Source of the DNA: Chara braunii
Lineage: Eukaryota; Streptophyta; Charophyceae; Charales; Characeae
NCBI GenBank assembly: GCA_003427395.1
Contig: BFEA01000079.1
Coordinates: forward strand, 279,887 to 309,333
Reading direction: 5' to 3'
Length of the DNA: 29,447 nt
The position numbers were made by a program, and so were the translations under genes. This document shows, one piece after another, positions 9,930 through 19,806 of the stretch (its first letter is position 1; each line of letters opens with the position of its first letter). The notes beneath the pieces are model-generated. The model searched no databases and was not told the DNA's origin. It saw only the letters and a list, made by a program, of their open reading frames with translations.

Positions 9930-10079
9930 CTTCAGGTGCTCATTGAAGGTTGAGATCGTATTGTGTGTGATGTAGTAGTAGCTGGCAATACGACCAAGCT
10001 CTGTCACTTGGAAGTACCCTGTCTTTCGATCATATTTCACAAGGTTGTTTTTGTCCAGAGTTGTTGCAGCTGAGTGGAT
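9930..10079 (-). CDS. BRR2: Brr2 U5 snRNP helicase, winged-helix exon (50 codons)
   Basis: This exon continues the first helicase cassette into its winged-helix domain. It reads [20 protein letters not shown] and then [18 protein letters not shown], ending in FNEHLK, which matches the Brr2 family directly after the EDWRADL end of the preceding exon. The acceptor is gggtgcag|ATC at 10079. The donor is AAG|GTATGT, with the last exon base at 9930. The 150 bp are exactly 50 codons, phase 0 on both sides. The downstream intron begins with a (CT)n tract only about 14 nt after the splice site (9915-9879 on the plus strand). Confidence 0.96.
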
Positions 10080-10323
10080 CTGCACCCAGGACACATGGAC
10101 GACCATTGAATTTACAAGATGCGGTGAAGCCAGTCAGAAAACAAGCATTCTCCCATAACAAAGAAAAACACAATTACAAGATGGCAGGAAACGACAGAGA
10201 GAGGGAGGGAGGGGGGGGAGAGAGAGCACATGGAAAACAGGGTGCACAAAGAGAGAACAAACTCGTGCTTGATAGGACCATAGGCTGTCCGGAAAATCGG
10301 CCTAGGTGTATAGCGAATAGGGC

Positions 10324-10354
10324 AACACACACACACACAGACACACACACACAC

Positions 10355-10394
<40 letters not shown>
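10324..10394. repeat. (CA)n microsatellite
   Basis: This is a run of about 70 bp of CA with two small interruptions (near 10340 and 10356). It lies within the 908-bp Brr2 intron. Confidence 0.96.
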
Positions 10395-10395
<1 letters not shown>

Positions 10396-10802
10396 CCATG
10401 CCTGAAACTTGTTAAGAGGGACAAACCTGGCAGACTTCCGAGGTACAGTAGATGGCCACAGATTTCCCATCCACTGTCAAAATACAGTAAATAGCCAGAT
10501 AGTTAAACGTACACTAGCTATCACATTGCACAAATCCGTTGCCATATAACAATAAACCACAGAGCACATCCAGAAACAAACATGGAAAAATAGCAGACAA
10601 GAACAGCGAAAGGCAAGACCGGAAAGGCATTTTCTTTCTTCGTTCATTTCTCTTTTGCCTTTTGTTCGTGTTCCAGCTTAAAGGTTCCCCTCATTCGCAT
10701 GGTTAAGCAGGACAATGATTAGCCCGAGTTTTTGCTTGGCACCGTTCACCTGCCTGTGTTCTTTCCTGGTCTCTTTCTGAACAGACTGCACAGGGTCAGC
10801 AG

Positions 10803-10975
10803 TAAACAAAGCAGTCTACGCAGTCTGTGTAGCAATCTATGCAGTCTATGTAGCAGTCTACGTAGCAATCTATGTAGCAATCTATGCAGTCTATGTAACA
10901 TTCTATGCAGCAGTCTGTGCAGCGGTCTATGAATCAACAGCAGCCTATGCATAGGCTGCATAGACCGCATAGATG
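10803..10975. repeat. TCTATG(T/C)AGCA(A/G) minisatellite with inverted repeat
   Basis: The word GCAGTCTATGTAGCAATC and close variants repeat over about 130 bp with a period of roughly 12-15 bp. At the end next to the exon, arms 10922-10931 and 10959-10968 are 10-bp reverse complements enclosing an 18-nt perfect palindrome (10941-10958). The structure begins about 20 nt from the GT of the Brr2 donor at 10987. Confidence 0.88.
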
Positions 10976-10987
10976 TCTGGGACTTAC

Positions 10988-13303
10988 CAGATCCGCTCGC
11001 CAGTCTTCAAGCACTTTGTCAGTCGAGGTGACTCCATAGAGCGATGGGTTACGAAGCATTCTCACGAATAGGTAAGTGTATCCAAGCCATGTACATGCTT
11101 CACGTGCATTCTGTACAGTGCCAAGCACAATCTCTGCATTCAAGTTATCAGCAAGCCGGGAAATGAACTGGGACTCGATGGGCAGCTGCTGGTTCATGAG
11201 TGACAAGTAATACTGCAGCTCACTGTGGCCAGTGATGATGATGCCCTGGCCGTGAGTGTCATACTGGGGCCGGCCTGCTCGACCCAGCATCTGCATGACA
11301 TCCAAGGGGCTCAGTTCGCACCAAGCACCCTTCTCCGGGTTGTAAACTTGAGTTCCCTTGATGATGACAGCATGTGCAGGAAGGTTGACTCCCCATGCAA
11401 GGGTGGCAGTGGATACAAGCACCTTGATATCTCCATCAGCGAATAGATCTTCAACAAGTGTCCTGTCAACACGTGCCATACCAGCATGATGAATTGCAAA
11501 CCCATATGGTAACAGGTCACGGAGCTCTGCACTCTTCACACGCTCACACTCCATTTGCAGAATTTCTCGACTTGCGCTGTCCTCCTTAAGGAACTTCCCA
11601 AGCGTGTCCTTTGCCAGAGCCGAGTCCCGGATGAACCGTGCCGTTTTCACTGTTTCCTTGCGTGAGTGGACAAAAATGAGGACCTGGTATCTCCCTGCTG
11701 CGTCCATTACCTTCTCGTAACAGATCTCGTTCATCAACTGGAACCTCTGGAGAGGCTTCTTCACCGTGATACCGATATATTGTTGCTCAAGTGGGCATGG
11801 TCGGTAACTGTTGTCAAATTTGAACAGACCCTTGCCCCTTTCCACACGGAGGAAAGTTGCAACATCCATCTCATTCGGCAGGGTTGCTGACAGACCAACC
11901 AACCTAATCATGTCCTGTGTTGCCTCTATCTGCCGCACAGTCCTGGCGACGATACTTTCCAGCACAGGCCCACGGTTATCATGAAGCAAATGAATCTCAT
12001 CGATCACAAGCAGCTTCACCAACTGTGCATACGTTCTGTCGCCACTCTTTCGTGTCACAATGTCCCACTTCTCCGGAGTCGTCACAATGACCTGCGTCTC
12101 ATCAATCTGCTGACGTGTCAGTGTCTGATCTCCTGTCAACTCTCTCACTGTCAGACCATAGTCCTTCAGTCGATTTGACAAGTTTCCCACCATCTCCGCA
12201 ACCAGCGCCTTCATTGGGGCAACGTACACAATCTTGAACTTGCTTGTATCTATGGTCCCATCCTCTCGCCGATGCACTCCAATAACTTGAAGAATCGCAA
12301 GCATGGCAACATTCGTTTTTCCGGCACCAGTTGGCGCACACAAAAGCATGTTCGACGAAGTGTAGAAAGTTGTTTCAAACACTTTGCTCTGGATGCGATT
12401 AAGCGTTTTCATGTCCCCAAACGCAGGCTGGGCCCATTCTGGCAGCTCGCTGATCTTCACCAGCTTCTCAGTTTCGGCAAACGCCTTGGGCTTCAGCGCC
12501 GGCACAAAAACCTCTTCATACCCTTTCTTTGGAGTACGGTAAGACCCTGGCGGCAGTTCACATTTCTTATTTGCCATGAGCAGACCGCCTTGATGGAACG
12601 AAAGGGAGTCAAGGTCAAGCAACTGACGCTGACCCTGAACCCACCCTTGGCTGTCTCCAACCAATCCGGCAGAAGCAATTCCAGAGCCTCCACTGCTGGA
12701 GCCACTGGCACCTCCACCTCCCCCCGCAGCTCCTACAGCAGCTCCACCTCCAACCCCAGCATCCTTCTTCTCTTCTCCCACTACTCCCCCATCCCTCAGT
12801 TTCCTTGCTTCTTCCCTGATGCTCCTCTCGAGATTCTTTTGACGCTCTTTTGCAGTTGCCCTGGTTGCGTGAAGCTGGTCGAGAATGGCAGACAGGTCAG
12901 GATCTCTTTCCATCTCCGCCTCGATGGATTTCCTCTCCTTTTCGTCCCTCGCCCTTGCCAGTCGTGTGCACCACACGACCTTTAGCTTGTTTTTTAGCAG
13001 AAGCTTGATCAAGCCAAACTTATCGTAGTGCAGCTCTTCGACCAAGCGATTTTCCACATGCCGATCATCATCCTCTGCCAATGTCTTCAACACATCTTCC
13101 GCCAGCTTTTGGCTTGCTTGAGCGTCAATTTGCCCATGTGCCTGTGAGATCTTGCGTTGCAACCAGTATGCGTCAATGTCCTGAACATTTATCCCCACTT
13201 CCTGCCCAAGGTCCTCATCGTCCAAGTCCCCTTCCATCTGCATAGCCTGTGCCTCTGCAGTCTCTTGGCCATCTTCGTCACCCTCCTCTCCCTCACTGTC
13301 ACC
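10988..13303 (-). CDS. BRR2: Brr2 U5 snRNP helicase, large exon with PWI-like domain and first helicase core (772 codons)
   Basis: This exon carries the catalytic N-terminal cassette of Brr2. Counting from the first codon at 13303, an acidic stretch is followed by the PWI-like domain ([16 protein letters not shown], about 39-54), a charged helical linker, and a Gly/Ser-rich insert (about 182-215). Then come the conserved approach to the core ([18 protein letters not shown]) and two RecA-like domains. Helicase motifs are intact: I APTGAGKT (323-330), Ia [21 protein letters not shown] (435-438), III SATLPN (472-477), [23 protein letters not shown] and [12 protein letters not shown]. The acceptor is ttagcag|GGT at 13303. 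The donor is CTG|GTAAGT after VLEDWRADL, with the exon ending at 10988. The exon is 2316 bp, phase 0 at both ends, with no internal stop, and it joins in frame to the exons at 26099-25827 and 10079-9930. A duplicate or pseudogene is unlikely given the intact motifs and splice sites. Confidence 0.97.
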
Positions 13304-14002
13304 CTGCTAAAGGCCAATGCAAGGCATCTTATGTCAGTTATGCACTGCCTATGGTCATGTCTGTCAAGCACATCACCATTCTCTTCATCTCAAGTACACA
13401 AGCAACTCGCACATACCTGATCTCGCAGCAAATGGTATACATCCTGGCTGCAGTATTGGATTTTGTTAATTCAGGAAACATAAGTGGTTCTAAAACAGGA
13501 AACCCAACCCTCGGGTGGTTCGCAGAGAAGGTCATTTTCCCTCGAGCAACAATAGTCTGGGTTGGCTGGTTCTTTTCCACCCAAAAAAAGAAAGCAGGCC
13601 TAGGGCATACTCACACTATTGCAAGGATTTTGAGCAATGTAATTGACTGTAACCAGAATGCAAACATTCCATAAAAGTCCAGAACTCAGAAGCGAAAAGC
13701 AAAAGCAGAATGCACCAAGATATCACACCAAAAGAAGCAACGAGCAGTGAAAAACAAACGATACTGTCAGCAGAGTCCTTCGCTTCCACCACCAGCACCC
13801 ATACAAGTCTCATCATACTGGCGCTCAGCGCCCAGACTACTAATGACCCGCTACTCCTATCCAGACCTCGTGACGCACTCGAGTTCTCTTCAGCAGCAGG
13901 CCGATATACAAGAAGACTCCGCCCACGCCGTAAGCCTCCCAACACCACGTACGTCCCTCTTACATGCCCCTGCCTTGTCTGTCCCACAGGCCCTTCACCT
14001 CC

Positions 14003-14270
14003 GCCCAAGGACCACCGCCATACCACACTGGCTTCCTGTGTGCGCAGCCTGGCTATGGCTGTCACACTAGCTGCGCCCTGGAGCTTCGTCTCCCTGCGCC
14101 CGTGTGCTCCCCCTTCAACTCTGNNNNNNNNNNCCGTGTGCTCCCCCTTCAACTCTGCCCAAGGACCACTGCCATACCACATTGGCTTCCTGTGTGCGCA
14201 GCCTGGCTATGGCTGTCACACTAGCTGCACCCTGCAGCTTCATCTCCCTGCGCCCGTGTGCGCCCTCTTT
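14003..14270. repeat. Tandem repeat of about 120 bp, split by an assembly gap
   Basis: Sequence 14003-14123 resembles 14157-14270 with scattered substitutions. Both contain GCCCAAGGACCAC and a GTGTGCGCAGCCTGGCTATG word. A run of ten N separates them. Confidence 0.85.
14124..14133. other. Assembly gap (10 N)
   Basis: Ten N characters occur here. The 24 bases before (14100-14123) and the 24 bases after (14134-14157) are identical, so the two contig ends probably overlap and the gap is not real missing sequence. Confidence 0.95.
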
Positions 14271-14483
14271 CAGCCAGCTCTCGTGCACGACGTGCGCTCT
14301 AACAGCGCTGCCGCACGAATGGTAACCCAGAATGTGTCTGGATCTATGTCGCCCACTTTCCTTTATGGAAAAGATGGCTGGCTGGCGAGGGTCTGGCCTG
14401 GCTGGGCTGGACGCGTGCAGTCCCAGTATTGAGTCCCAGGGCCCTTCCAGAATGTGCCTGGGGCTAAACTGTAAGGGTCCTGG

Positions 14484-14550
14484 GCCTCAGCATCTGAGGC
14501 TGTGCAGCATCTTCAACTGTCGGGCTCCACTGGGTGGTTGAAGATGCTGC
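14484..14550. repeat. Two consecutive hairpins
   Basis: Arms 14484-14490 and 14494-14500 are 7-bp reverse complements around a 3-nt loop. Arms 14504-14517 and 14537-14550 are perfect 14-bp reverse complements around 19 nt. They lie in a GC-rich intronic island (about 14440-14720). Confidence 0.85.
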
Positions 14551-15171
14551 TATGCCGCAACCAACCCACGGGGCCTTTCTGGAGCCTTTTTTTCGTACAA
14601 CCACCTCGGGGCCCTGTTGTCCTCAAACTTGACAAAAATAGGCCAAAATGGAAATACAGGCCCACCTTTACTTAGGGGTGGCACAATGGGCCTCTGCAGC
14701 ATTGCCATGGACTCAGATCCTTGCACTATGACTTCCCTGGCTGTCTCCGACCGCAGATACGGGCAGATTTTGGGCATAAAAAAAAGTGCAGAGTGAGAAT
14801 GGCCTTAGACAACCTTGGGCATGCATACGTACATGGCTTTGGGTATCGCCATACGATGTGTTGTGGAAACTCCTGGTGAGCATTTGCCCTCAGACTGTTA
14901 GGGCCCTAACTCAGCTTTCCCTTTCTTTTTCCTTTTCTCTCTCATTTGTAATTGGTGGGCATGCCAGCCATATTACTAACAGTGTAACTCACACTGTCTA
15001 GGAAAGAGAGAGGAAGGGGTAGGGCATAACGAGTGATCAATCAGAAATCTTCACGTCACAGCAGTTCGAACGGGGTGTTTCCCAACAATAATTATCATCA
15101 TTGAAAAGGAAAAATCTAGACCCTAATACTATCAGGGGGCCGATTGACATCATGAGGAGGCGGATGGACCA
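14551..15171. other. Intronic spacer, no recognisable gene
   Basis: No frame with family similarity is visible. The sequence is mixed in composition, with T-rich stretches near 14920-14945 and no clear repeat boundary. Confidence 0.55.
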
Positions 15172-15495
15172 TTCCCACCAATAACACTACCATACTGGAG
15201 GCGAAGTAAAAAGATTCAGAGGTCCAGTCCCAGAGCCCCATCTAGCATAGTCCCAACCATTAGGAGAATAGGCCCGTCCATACAATAACCGACAGCGCAG
15301 CTGTGCATGTAGCGGAAGTAGATAGGCAACAGGTTCCCACCAATAAAACTAGCATATTGGAAGCGAAGAGAAAAGACTTAGAAGTCCAGTCCCAGTTCCC
15401 CGTCCCAGACCCCATCTAACACGTCCAAACAGGTAGGAGAATGGGCCCGTCCATACAATGACCACAACGGCCGTGCATCGAGTGGGATAGGCGAC
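15172..15495. repeat. Diverged 162-bp tandem repeat (two copies)
   Basis: TTCCCACCAATAA at 15172 recurs at 15334. The following words (GTCCAGTCCCAG, GGCCCGTCCATACAAT) keep the same order and roughly the same spacing. The copies differ at many positions, so this is an old duplication. It ends shortly before the 5' LTR. Confidence 0.75.
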
Positions 15496-15584
15496 ATATG
15501 CCAGCGTGAAGGAAGACATTCAGAGAGAGTGAGGCCCGTTGCATAAAGAGAAAACGGGGGGGGGAGAGGGGGAGGAGAGAGAGA

Positions 15585-16591
15585 TGCAATAACCCGCTCG
15601 ATATGCCCCGGAGTGGCCCTAAGGCCGCACGCAGGCCGCAACCCTGGTCTGAGGCTGCAAAGGCCAAGGGGAGGAAACCCCCAAATTGGCCCAGGACCTG
15701 TGCACCCAACAGTTGACTTCGGCCAACTGCCCAGCGGCCCAAGAGTCAAAGTCTGCATTTACCCAGCCCAGGCCGCCGGTCAGACACACACACTTGTTTG
15801 TATGCAGGTACCAAGACAGCATTCGGACCAAGTGTAAGTCTGCAACTGTATGCGATCCAGGCCCTCGGCTGTGAGTCAATCTGAGCCACCGTGGGTGTGA
15901 GACCTGAGGCCGGACAGCCTCATCAAACACTACATAAGGCCCGGCCACTAGGGACTCAACATTCAGTCTTGCTATGCTGCTGTGACGCTGGCTTGACGCT
16001 GGCTGGACGCTGGCTGGACACTGGCACTGTGGACGTCAAGGCGAGACTGCTGCTGCACGCTGGCGCCTTCCTGCTCTGGTGCCAGCCTATGCTGACGTGG
16101 CGCAAGGCCACGCTGTCTTCTGCATTGCTGATGTGGCGCATGCCACTCTGTCCTCATTGCTGACATGGCATTTGCCACACTGTCTACATTGCTGGGTTGG
16201 ACGCGACAAGGAGGGAACGAGATACTTACCTGATGTTGATGTCGATACTGTGCGCTGCTGAACATCTTCAACGTCTTCACGGGGGAACTGTGCCACGTGG
16301 CACTTCGATGTGGTCAGCATCTGTCCGGCTCGTTATTGGATACTGTCTTGCCGACGTGGAGGCGAGGGGAAGCCCGGAGGAGTGGGAAAATGTTGGGACA
16401 ATTTGTGGTCATTGATGGCTACTATTTCTTCCACCTGCTAATCAGTCTAATCCCCCTCCACTCTCTTCGTCTATTGGAAACGAGACATTGTATCAGAGAT
16501 CGCATTCATGTTTATTTGGAGACATTATCAGAACTGAGATGTCTTGTATTTTCAACATCCGGTGAGTATCTTCCAGACTGGGTTCATTACA
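15585..16591 (+). repeat. 5' LTR of the gypsy element
   Basis: The LTR starts TGCAATAACCCGCTCG and ends GGGTTCATTACA, giving TG...CA ends. It matches the copy at 23443-24463 with substitutions and indels, including a segment of about 28 bp near 16215 present only in the 3' copy. A TATA-like CTACATAAGG lies at 15930-15939. The primer binding site follows 3 bp after the end. Confidence 0.93.
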
Positions 16592-17210
16592 ATTTGGTAT
16601 CAGAGCATACCTTCTTCGTCGCGATCTGCTGTCAGGCGCCACATGGCGCACAGGTAAGTGGAGGTGCCGCGGGTGGGAAGGAATCACGTCTATAGACGTG
16701 CGCGATTATTAGTGTGATCTAGACATTGACAGCCGCGCGCGTGCACACTCCCTTGACGATGATGACATGGACATTTTGAAGACGGCGACATTGCTTACGT
16801 GGCACTTTGTTGCTGACCTGGCAAACAGATAACGGCGAGAGTATCGTTGGCCGCAGGCTGATGTGGCGCTGGTGAAAGAGAGAGAGAGAGAGAGAGAGAG
16901 TGAGGTATCGGAACTGCTGATGTGGCACGCTGCTTACGTGGCATGATGCAGGGGTGCTGACATGGCATCCTAGAATTGGCAGGATATTGTTTGACATGGC
17001 ACGTACCTGTGTCACAACTTACCTGCTGACATGGCGCTCCACATTCCAGCAGTACTTCCACCTGACGTGGCATACCAGTGGTGGATGAGTTGGCAGTTCG
17101 TGCATTGCTGATGTGGCATCCCTCCCGAAGGCCTTACTGGCCGTTGACGCTGACGTGGCAGACTCCGTGGAGCTGCTGTGTTGGCATTCCAGGGGTGACA
17201 CATGGCAGAC
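16093..17210 (+). promoter_or_regulatory. Cluster of TGACGTGGCA-like motifs in LTR and leader
   Basis: Close matches to TGA(C/T)(G/A)TGGC(A/G) occur near 16093, 16129, 16161, 16762, 16859, 16918, 16957, 16992, 17027, 17063, 17109 and 17151. Related TTACGTGGCA words lie near 16796 and 16934, and a CACGTG palindrome at 16294-16299. ACGT-core sites of this form are known targets of plant bZIP factors. Whether these bind anything is inference; they may also simply be an expanded short repeat. Confidence 0.5.
16595..16606 (+). other. Primer binding site, initiator Met-tRNA type
   Basis: TGGTATCAGAGC is the classic plant LTR-retrotransposon primer site complementary to the 3' end of initiator tRNA-Met. 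It lies 3 bp after the 5' LTR end, which fixes the element's orientation and the LTR boundary. Confidence 0.93.
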
Positions 17211-17759
17211 TTTGTGCGCTGTCATGGGTGAGGAAGTGATACTTGCACTTGTGTGCTGGCAGGCAGTACAGCTTTACGATTGGCTGTAGTGCCACGCGTC
17301 GGCCCTTGTGCCTCGCTGCATTGGCATTCGCAGTGTGACAGCCGGTAGAGGATGAGCTGCTGACGATTGATTGATTGATTGTTGTTGTTGGCTAATCATA
17401 CTCACTTGTCTTGGCTGTTCTGTGGTTCTCTTGCATACTCACCTGTGTTGTTGTGTCTTGATCACACTGGCCGAGGCTGCGGTACCTGTGCATTCTCATT
17501 AGGACGTCATGACACATAGGACAGACAGCAGAAGTTAGAGATGGGAAAAAATTGAAATCTGTTCCTTAATTATTTTTGTTTATTTATTCCTTGCTGTATC
17601 AGATTGAAACCGGGTGTGGCTGTGGAATTTATTTATTGTCCTGTAATTATTTATTGTGCGGCAAACACATTTTGACAATGTCTTTCTTCTGCAATTCTTT
17701 GTGCCTTTCTGTCTTACCTCGCTTTATCCCTCTCTTCTTCTTCCCTGTCTCCTTCAATT

Positions 17760-19806
17760 TCTTCCCCGATGAAGAAAGTGCTGAATTGAAAACCTGTGGC
17801 CAAATCGCAGATAGACGGCAGGAGATGCTGGGCCGTCTCCATCAGTTGATCGCCAATCTACATGCTGCTGGAGTCGATGCTGAGCAGCACGTGCGCAGCC
17901 AGTTCGATCTGCAAGCAGCAGAAACCGAACGAGAGAAGGCTGAGGCGGCTGTTCAGGTGATGGAAGCCAGTACTCATGTACAGCAGACCATTATTCAGAG
18001 CCGACAGGCTCTGGATAAATGTGTGATTGGTCAACTGACGAAGATAACCAATAGCGGGGCCAAGAGAAAAGAAGAGGAGGGAGAAAGAAGTGAAGAGAAG
18101 AAAGAACCTGAATTGTCTGAAGAACTCATGTTGGGAAACATCAGGCAATTGGAAGAAGCCTTGAAAGAAGAAAGAAGGAAGGTGGAAGAGCACCAAAGAA
18201 GAAAAAGGGAGAGAGAACAGCAAGAAAGAAAAGTTGAGGAAATCAAACAAAAGTTTTATATTGAGGGAGCAGAATCCGACCTTGCATCCGTTCTGAACAC
18301 GATGATGGCTTACCTCGCCCACCTTCAAAGGAAGATTGACAGTAACACCACGGCGATTGCGACAATGACTAGACTCATTAAAGGGAAAGACAAGGTGGTA
18401 ATTGAGGAGGAGGCCAAGGGGGAAGAAAGGAAAGAACCCCAGGAGAAGCTTATGAAGGATGCAATGAAACGAGTAACGTCGGAGACACCCGAAAGTTCAA
18501 AGAAAAAAGTAGAGAAACCGGCAGGAAAGAAAAAAGAACCCGCTACGAAAGAACCGGCCAAGGAAGTTGAGAAGCCGAAAAGAAAAGAAAAGGTAAAAAT
18601 GAAACTTCCCTTACCTACAACGAAAAGAGAGGCGAGCATCTGTTCCTCTGGATCGCTGAGATCAAGACATATTGTGGGACTGCACCAGTGGATCCCGAAA
18701 GCCAAGTGGCTTTCACGACTCCATGTCTAGGAAAGACAGCCAAGGAACGGGTGTTGTCTGAAGCTAACGCTGCCGGTTTCAAAGACATAGGTGAGTGGGC
18801 CAAAACATTGACCCTTTGAGAATTCCTCCAAAAGATTAAGGAGAGATTCCTGGACAAAACAACGGCCGACAAGGCCTTTGACAAGCTCTCCACTATTGGC
18901 CAAAAGCGTTGGACAACTGTGGATGCATTATCGCATGCGGTCGATCGGTTGTTGCAGGTATCAGGTCTGAACCTGCAGGACAATCAAGTCCTCTATATCT
19001 TCTCGCGAGCTTTGCCATAACCTATCCGAGGACACCTCGTGGCTGAGGCCAAAAATGGTAAGTACAACTATAGACAGTTTTGTGACCTTGCACTCCAGAG
19101 GGAGCAAATGACTGCTCAGGTAAAAGGAATGTATCCATCTGTCGTAAAGAGTGATCCAGTTGGCGGGTATGGTAAGCGAGTCTTGTGGCGACAAAAGCAA
19201 CAGGACAACATGCTCGTTGTTTTTGACGATGACATGGTGGAAAAGACACCCCTTGATGAGCCCGAGGGAGGAGGAGTTGGCAACAGTGAGTCAGGAAAGG
19301 GTGACGTCACTGTTGCGATGACCAACAAGGGAGGTACCAGTTCTTGGAATAGGAAGAGGAGACCACACTCCGTTCCTGAGCACCCCGGCATTGCAGTCAG
19401 GAGACCTTGGGAAAAGATGGGTCTGTCACAGGAAGAGTGGCAGCAACGAATGGACAATAGGCAGTGCCTTAAGTGCGGCACTGGAAGGCACATCATAGCA
19501 TGGTGCCCCCTCATTCGAAACACAAAAGGAGGGAGGAGGAATGGCAACAGTGAGTCAAGAAAGGGTGACGTCACTGCTGCTGTGACCAACAAGGGAGGTA
19601 CCAGTTCTTGGAATAGGAAGAGGAGACCACGCTCCTTTCCTGAGCACCCCGGCATTGCAACTAGGAGACCTTGGGAAAAGATGGGTCTGTCACAGGAAGA
19701 GTGGCAGCAACGAATGGACAATAGGCAGTGCCTTAGGTGCGGCACTGGAGGGCGCATCATAGCATGCTGCACCCTCATTCGAAACCCAAAAAGGAGCAGC
19801 CAGTAG
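17760..19806 (+). pseudogene. gag: Gypsy gag with duplicated nucleocapsid region, broken
   Basis: The first part (to 18730) encodes a long Lys/Glu-rich coiled coil (KEERRKVEEHQRRKREREQQ). The open frame reaches back to 17576, but its pyrimidine-derived N-terminal part looks like leader, so the true start is unclear; ATG 17825 is one candidate. The frame then shifts between about 18640 and 18720 into the gag core (TAKERVLSEANAAGFKD, DRLLQVSGLNLQDNQVL, GHLVAEAKNGKYNYRQF). In-frame stops lie at 18817-18819 (TGA) and 19018-19020 (TAA). The nucleocapsid has a CX2CX4HX4C knuckle (CLKCGTGRHIIAWC), and a 264-bp tandem copy follows in which the histidine is replaced by arginine. Confidence 0.88.
19278..19805 (+). 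repeat. 264-bp in-frame tandem duplication of the gag zinc-knuckle region
   Basis: Sequence from 19278 recurs from 19542 with a 264-bp period, exactly 88 codons. The copies differ at scattered positions, one of which removes the zinc-binding histidine of the second knuckle. Confidence 0.92.

Larger units (their letters stand above)
10080..10987 (-). other. Brr2 intron, 908 bp
   Basis: The intron starts with GTAAGT at 10987 and ends with gtgcag at 10080, phase 0. It contains a minisatellite with an inverted repeat directly behind the donor (10803-10975), an AC repeat (10324-10394) and a G-rich run near 10204-10221. I see no gene in it. Confidence 0.92.

Noticed and set aside
10061-10470. Frames with Val/Cys or Thr/His runs
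   Set aside because: They are translations of the CA repeat.
12272-12985. Plus-strand frame of 237 codons
   Set aside because: Antisense shadow of the Brr2 helicase exon.
13710-14432. Plus-strand frame of 240 codons
   Set aside because: It runs through the N gap and a tandem repeat and has no conserved sequence.
16595-16606. tRNA gene
   Set aside because: Only the 12-nt primer site complementary to a tRNA end is present, not a tRNA.
16093-17210. CRISPR-like array
   Set aside because: Repeats are only about ten bases and degenerate, spacers vary widely, and the context is an LTR element in a eukaryotic gene.
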